Below are positions 5,000 to 8,087 of a DNA stretch of 8,087 nt, piece after piece; positions within the stretch are counted from its first letter, which is position 1, and the number at the start of each line of letters is the position of its first letter. This stretch comes from Sedimentisphaerales bacterium (GTDB lineage: Bacteria > Planctomycetota > Phycisphaerae > Sedimentisphaerales > SG8-4): contig JAFGJR010000166.1 in the NCBI GenBank assembly GCA_016928975.1, forward strand, positions 1 through 8,087, written 5' to 3'. The translations under genes and the position numbers were made by a program. Under the pieces are notes generated by a model, which saw only the letters and a list, made by a program, of their open reading frames with translations, did not search any database and was not told where the DNA came from.

Positions 5000-6532
5000 T
5001 CACTTCGACGCCTCGCCGGCTTCCTTGGCGGCCGGTTGCTCGGCTGCGCCCGGGGCGACGGTGCGCGGCGGATCGGGGACGCCGTCCAGACGCCGACGAA
5101 GGACGTCGGCCAACTGTTGCCGCTCGTCGATGCGGCGGTCCAGGACGTCGCGTTGCCGCCGCAGGGCGTCGATCTCGTCGGCCAGCTCCAGCAGCCGCTT
5201 AGGATTGATGGCCTCCAGTTCCGCCTCGGTAGCCTTCTGTTGTCCCTCGGCCCGGACGAGGCGCGCCCACGTCTGGCTGATGGCGTCCTCCATCTGCGAT
5301 ACGCGACTGCGGTTGCTGCCCGCGCGGCCCGCGAGCGACGTCAGTTGCGCCTCCTCGCGCTCCAGGTCGCCGATCGCCGCGGCGATGGCCGCGGTATCGG
5401 ATGCCTTGTCGGCTTCCAGCATCGCCTTCAGGGCTGCGCGACAGCGCTCGACCCGTTGCTGGGCGGCAACGTATAGCGGGTTGTCGGCCAGTTCGCGCTC
5501 GGCAGCCGCCCGCATTTCGGCAAGCAGTTGCTTCTGCGCCTCCAACTCGGCCCTCCTGGAAACGACCTCGGCACGGTAGGTGTGAATCTGGCGCTGCCAT
5601 CCCTGGATGTCGTTGAGGACCACCACCGGCCCGTAAGTCACCACGTTTCCCAGGCTGGCCGGGTCTCCCTCAAAGGACAAGTCCCGGATGTTGGCACTCA
5701 GCGACGCCCGCACCTTCCGCAGGTTGGCCAGCGACGCCTCCACCTCCTGCACTCGCTGCCTCAGGTCGTCGCGTCGCTCGCGGTCCACGACGAGCAGCCC
5801 CTTGCACAGGGCGACGATTTGGCGGTGTGCCTCGTCGGCATTGGCGATGAGCATCAGCCCCGAGTTGGTGAAATCGATCGTTGCCCGGCCGCCCATGGAC
5901 TCCCAGGGCTCGGTGCTGCGAACGCTGCGCTCGATCAGTTGCCGCAAATGCTCCTCGGCCGGCATGTCGGACACCGGGAAGACGAACTGGGAAGCATTCG
6001 CCGCGGCGATGGGATCGGCCGCGGGAACCCGCAGGGTCGCAAGCACGTTGCGGATGTCGTAGACCCGCAGCGGCAACGACCCGGGCATGAAACCGCGAGG
6101 GGCGATGACGACCGTTCCGTCCTCCCGGACCTCGTATCCCAGTTCCGCGCCCAGGACCATCTGCAGCGCTTCCCTGAACGACAGGTCGTTCATCTTCACC
6201 GTGACAGGGGCGTCCAGGCGGACCCCCGCGTCGCCGAAGTCGCGGCCGTTGTAGACCACCTTGATCTCGCGAGGCTTGGCCGCAGCCAGCTCCACCAGGT
6301 GGTCCAGCGCCTTGCTCAGCGGCGTCTCGACCATGTCCAGGTTGATCGACCAGTTCTGGCCGTCCACCGTGCCGCCGCGTTCCATCTTATGCCTTGTCGT
6401 TTCTTCCGCTGTGAGCTGGCCGGTCTCGGGCTTCTCCTCCAGCGTGATGCGAATGACTCTCTGTCCCTGTGCCCCAGGTGCAAGGGCCAAAAGCAAAACC
6501 GCCACGACCGCGATTCGCGCGCAGGTTCCCAT
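5000..6532 (-). CDS. Exported STN/secretin-N-like protein with long coiled-coil C-terminal half
   Basis: The gene encodes 510 residues. The ATG at 6532 has a strong GGAGGA (6546-6541) eight bases upstream; the frame extends to 6619 but without signal-peptide logic. Residues 1-22 are a signal peptide (AVVAVLLLALAPGAQG). Residues about 63-147 form an STN-like small domain as at the N-terminus of secretins and TonB receptors: INLDMVETPLSKAL, then VTVKMNDLSFREALQMVL, then YEVREDGTVVIAPRG. Residues about 155-245 resemble a secretin N domain (RVYDIRNVL, then FTNSGLMLIANADEAHRQIV). From about 250 to 485 the sequence is charged and heptad-like (coiled coils near 252-290, 314-372 and 385-485), with a Pro/Ala tail. 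No secretin beta-barrel domain follows, so it should not form a pore by itself; a periplasmic scaffold or partner of a secretion or pilus machine is an inference. Similar architectures are common but mostly uncharacterised in Planctomycetota. Confidence 0.72.
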   Translation of the reverse strand: MGTCARIAVVAVLLLALAPGAQGQRVIRITLEEKPETGQLTAEETTRHKMERGGTVDGQNWSINLDMVETPLSKALDHLVELAAAKPREIKVVYNGRDFGDAGVRLDAPVTVKMNDLSFREALQMVLGAELGYEVREDGTVVIAPRGFMPGSLPLRVYDIRNVLATLRVPAADPIAAANASQFVFPVSDMPAEEHLRQLIERSVRSTEPWESMGGRATIDFTNSGLMLIANADEAHRQIVALCKGLLVVDRERRDDLRQRVQEVEASLANLRKVRASLSANIRDLSFEGDPASLGNVVTYGPVVVLNDIQGWQRQIHTYRAEVVSRRAELEAQKQLLAEMRAAAERELADNPLYVAAQQRVERCRAALKAMLEADKASDTAAIAAAIGDLEREEAQLTSLAGRAGSNRSRVSQMEDAISQTWARLVRAEGQQKATEAELEAINPKRLLELADEIDALRRQRDVLDRRIDERQQLADVLRRRLDGVPDPPRTVAPGAAEQPAAKEAGEASK

Positions 6533-6540
6533 TGCCGCTT

Positions 6541-6546
6541 TCCTCC
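6541..6546 (-). promoter_or_regulatory. Strong ribosome binding site for the gene starting at 6532
   Basis: On the minus strand GGAGGA reads 6546-6541, eight bases before the ATG. It settles the start in favour of the signal-peptide methionine over the upstream codon at 6619. Confidence 0.75.
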
Positions 6547-6669
6547 ACAATGAGCTGAAGCCTCTGAATGATCGCCGAGCGACCCCCGCAACGGCCGCAC
6601 CATCGGGCGGACCCCGCATGAGTCCTGCCCGCCGAGCAAACGATGGAATGTATGGATTACGACAAAACC

Positions 6670-6699
6670 AGTATACCGGCCGCCGGGCCGGCCTGTCAA
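6670..6699 (-). promoter_or_regulatory. Sigma70-type promoter TTGACA-N18-TATACT
   Basis: On the minus strand a perfect TTGACA (6699-6694) and TATACT (6675-6670, five of six matches) are spaced by 18 bases. The spacer is entirely G and C and nearly self-complementary. Transcription should start near 6663, giving a leader of about 130 bases for the STN/coiled-coil gene and making it independent of the MBL gene upstream. Confidence 0.65.
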
Positions 6700-6724
6700 T
6701 CGTTCGGGGCTGTGGCCGCGATTC

Positions 6725-7579
6725 CTATGAGTGCCTCAGCCCCCCGAACGTCAGTCGCGTGCCGACGGTGCACTGGAGGAATGTCCGGGGGAACTCATCC
6801 TGCAGGAAGTCCATGGCCGCCGCACCCGTGCAATGGCAGGGCGCGAGTAGTTTGACACCAAACCGCCGGAGGGCGTCCGCCGTTCGCTGCAACCGCTGCG
6901 CCGACGCGCTCACGAGGTGCGTGCCGCCGAGGACCGCGTGAATCCTGCCGCCGCCGGTCAGGTTCGTCACGTGGTCCAGTGTGTTGACGATGCCCGCGTG
7001 GGCGCATCCCAGGACGACCACCGCCCCGCGCGGCGTGTCGATCCACACCGCCTGGTCGTCCTCGATCGGGTCGGGCTGCGCCGCCGCGGCATCGAGAAAG
7101 AACGGGCCGCCGACGTCCTCGAAGTCCGTCCGCCGCGGCACGGCGCCGGTCACGTGAACGCCCGGCGCGATTTCCGTGGGCCCCTCGGTCCGCACCACGC
7201 GCCGACCGGCCAGGGCTGCAGCCGAAGGTTGCGGCAGGCCGATTGCGCGCGGCCCCTTGCCGGGATGGTTGCTGAAATGCTCGCCCAGGGCGGCCGGATG
7301 CAGGTACACTGCGGCCCCAGGCGCCGCGGCCAACACCGTCGCGAGGCCGCCCGTGTGGTCGTAGTGCCCGTGGCTGAGGACGATCGTCTCGGCCTCACTC
7401 AGCGGCACGCCCAGCGCCGCCGCGTTGCGAAGCACCAGGTCGCTCGCCCCGGCGTCCAGCAGCACGCGATGCCCGTCGGCCTCGATCCACGCCGACCAGC
7501 CGTGCTCGCAGACAAGTCCGGGCGCGTCGCGATTCGGAGTATTATCCACCAGGATGGTGATTGTCAGTTGGTTGACCAT
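6725..7579 (-). CDS. MBL-fold metallo-hydrolase, COG1237 type
   Basis: The gene encodes 284 residues from the ATG at 7579; a GTG at 7585 is the alternative, but the SD-like GTAGG sits eight bases from the ATG and only two from the GTG. The metal site is complete: HGHYDH at residues 70-75 (H-x-H-x-D-H), GCAHAGIVN with His194, and a GGTHL motif with His221 followed by a C-terminal CHCTG with His249. The early TILVDNT and the GCAHAGIVNTL motif are typical of the group annotated as 7,8-dihydropterin-6-yl-methyl-4-(beta-D-ribofuranosyl)aminobenzene 5'-phosphate synthase, named for the archaeal methanopterin enzyme. In bacteria this annotation is usually not a statement of function; the true substrate is unknown. 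No signal peptide, so probably cytoplasmic. It lies 192 bases upstream of the STN gene, which has its own promoter. Confidence 0.88.
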   Translation of the reverse strand: MVNQLTITILVDNTPNRDAPGLVCEHGWSAWIEADGHRVLLDAGASDLVLRNAAALGVPLSEAETIVLSHGHYDHTGGLATVLAAAPGAAVYLHPAALGEHFSNHPGKGPRAIGLPQPSAAALAGRRVVRTEGPTEIAPGVHVTGAVPRRTDFEDVGGPFFLDAAAAQPDPIEDDQAVWIDTPRGAVVVLGCAHAGIVNTLDHVTNLTGGGRIHAVLGGTHLVSASAQRLQRTADALRRFGVKLLAPCHCTGAAAMDFLQDEFPRTFLQCTVGTRLTFGGLRHS

Positions 7580-7585
7580 GGCCAC

Positions 7586-7615
7586 AGCCTACCGTCGCCG
7601 AACGGGTCCTGTCAA
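7586..7615 (-). promoter_or_regulatory. Weak promoter candidate directly before the MBL gene
   Basis: On the minus strand a perfect TTGACA (7615-7610) is followed after 18 bases by TAGGCT (7591-7586), which matches only three of six -10 positions. Transcription would begin close to the ATG at 7579, implying a leaderless or nearly leaderless message. The poor -10 box keeps confidence low. Confidence 0.3.
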
Positions 7616-7620
7616 CGATA

Positions 7621-7652
7621 ACGAGCGGCCCGCCGCAATGCGAACCGCTCGT
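7621..7652 (-). terminator. 8-bp hairpin after the dockerin gene
   Basis: ACGAGCGG and CCGCTCGT (7621-7628 and 7645-7652) form an 8-bp stem with a 16-base loop that has further pairing potential. Read on the minus strand it lies about 67 bases after the stop of the dockerin gene and is followed by TATCGTTG, a weak U-tract. It probably ends that transcript before the MBL gene. Confidence 0.45.
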
Positions 7653-7718
7653 CAGAGGCGTCCATCGCGACCGGCTATCCAGCATCGCCCGATCGCCGCC
7701 GCCCGACCTGAGCGACCG

Positions 7719-8087
7719 CTATGGTATGGGCAGGCCGTTCAGGATGTTGATCAGCACGGAGAGGTCGCCCGGCTCCGCCCCGCCGTTGGCGTCGAGGTCA
7801 AAAGCCTCGGCGTCGTACCCCTGCGGCGGCATGCCGTTCAGGGCATTGATCAGCGCCGCCATGTCAGTAGGTTCCACGCCGCCATTGCCGTCCACGTCAC
7901 CCAGCGACCGCACGACGAGCGGTCGCTGGGTGGTGGCTTGGCCGCCGTGATCGCGTCCGGTGACGGTGAAGGTGATGCGTACGTTGCGTGGGAGATTGGT
8001 CTCGCGTCGCGTGCTGCGAACGATCCAGACCATCGGATCGTCGGTCGGCTCCAACTGCACGAAGAAGTTGTCGCCGTAGTTCAACGC
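7719..8087 (-). CDS. C-terminal end of a secreted protein bearing a type I dockerin-like domain (partial)
   Basis: The frame is open to the window edge and ends with TAG at 7721-7719, giving 122 visible residues; the true start lies upstream. The first 60 residues are beta-rich (FFVQLEPTDDPMVWIV, VRITFTVTGRD), as at the end of an Ig-like or PKD-like domain. The last 60 (about 7901-7722) form a dockerin-like pair of calcium loops: DVDGNGGVEPTD with ligands at loop positions 1, 3, 5, 9 and 12, then DLDANGGAEPGD with the same spacing. Each is followed by a LIN-x-LNG helix. In cellulosome bacteria dockerins bind cohesins; in Planctomycetota they occur on many large secreted proteins, probably for attachment to the cell surface or partners, with no cohesin known for most. 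The catalytic or adhesive part is outside the window. Confidence 0.8.
   Translation of the reverse strand, partial: ALNYGDNFFVQLEPTDDPMVWIVRSTRRETNLPRNVRITFTVTGRDHGGQATTQRPLVVRSLGDVDGNGGVEPTDMAALINALNGMPPQGYDAEAFDLDANGGAEPGDLSVLINILNGLPIP

Noticed and set aside
5528..6553. Long plus-strand frame (341 codons) opposite the STN/coiled-coil gene
   Set aside because: Mirror frame of a GC-rich coiled-coil gene; its product is rich in Arg, Gln, His and Val without a domain, while the minus-strand reading has a signal peptide, ribosome site, promoter and domains.
6917..7621. Plus-strand frame of 234 codons opposite the MBL gene
   Set aside because: The minus strand carries the complete metal-binding motif set of the MBL fold, so this is a shadow frame.

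Overview
The window looks like chromosomal DNA of a GC-rich Gram-negative bacterium, most likely a Planctomycetota (Phycisphaerae-like) lineage. That assignment is an inference from the gene set: a C-terminal dockerin repeat of the kind common on planctomycete secreted proteins, a DUF1573 protein with the SCSC motif, an STN/secretin-N-like exported coiled-coil protein, and a stand-alone CheX-type protein. No rRNA, tRNA, transposase or CRISPR array was seen.

Layout. Bases 1-183 are the 3' end of a plus-strand gene, probably of the 2-hydroxyacyl-CoA dehydratase/activase family, followed by two GC-rich hairpins. A 680-base gene-free stretch (184-863) follows; it is AT-richer between about 425 and 590 and holds a good sigma70-type promoter whose -35 and -10 boxes are separated by a spacer made mostly of eleven consecutive G. 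Downstream is a plus-strand three-gene set (864-4213), all apparently exported: a cysteine-rich secreted protein of unknown function, a helical TPR-like protein with a signal peptide and a C-terminal membrane anchor, and a DUF1573 protein interrupted by a frameshift near 3808-3820. A branched hairpin starts at the last stop codon.

A CheX-like gene (4502-4975, plus) then converges on a minus-strand gene (6532-5000) for an exported STN/coiled-coil protein with its own promoter. Further along the minus strand are an MBL-fold hydrolase of the COG1237 type (7579-6725) and the C-terminal end of a dockerin-bearing secreted protein (8087-7719), separated by a hairpin.

The three-gene set differs from its neighbours in base and codon use. 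In the first of these genes six of seven arginines are AGA/AGG; in the CheX gene all six are CGC. Together with the homopolymer in the promoter spacer, this suggests an acquired, possibly phase-variable, cell-surface or periplasmic cassette. That is the most interesting hypothesis in the window. It rests on inference and could be undone if the G run turns out to be an assembly artefact.
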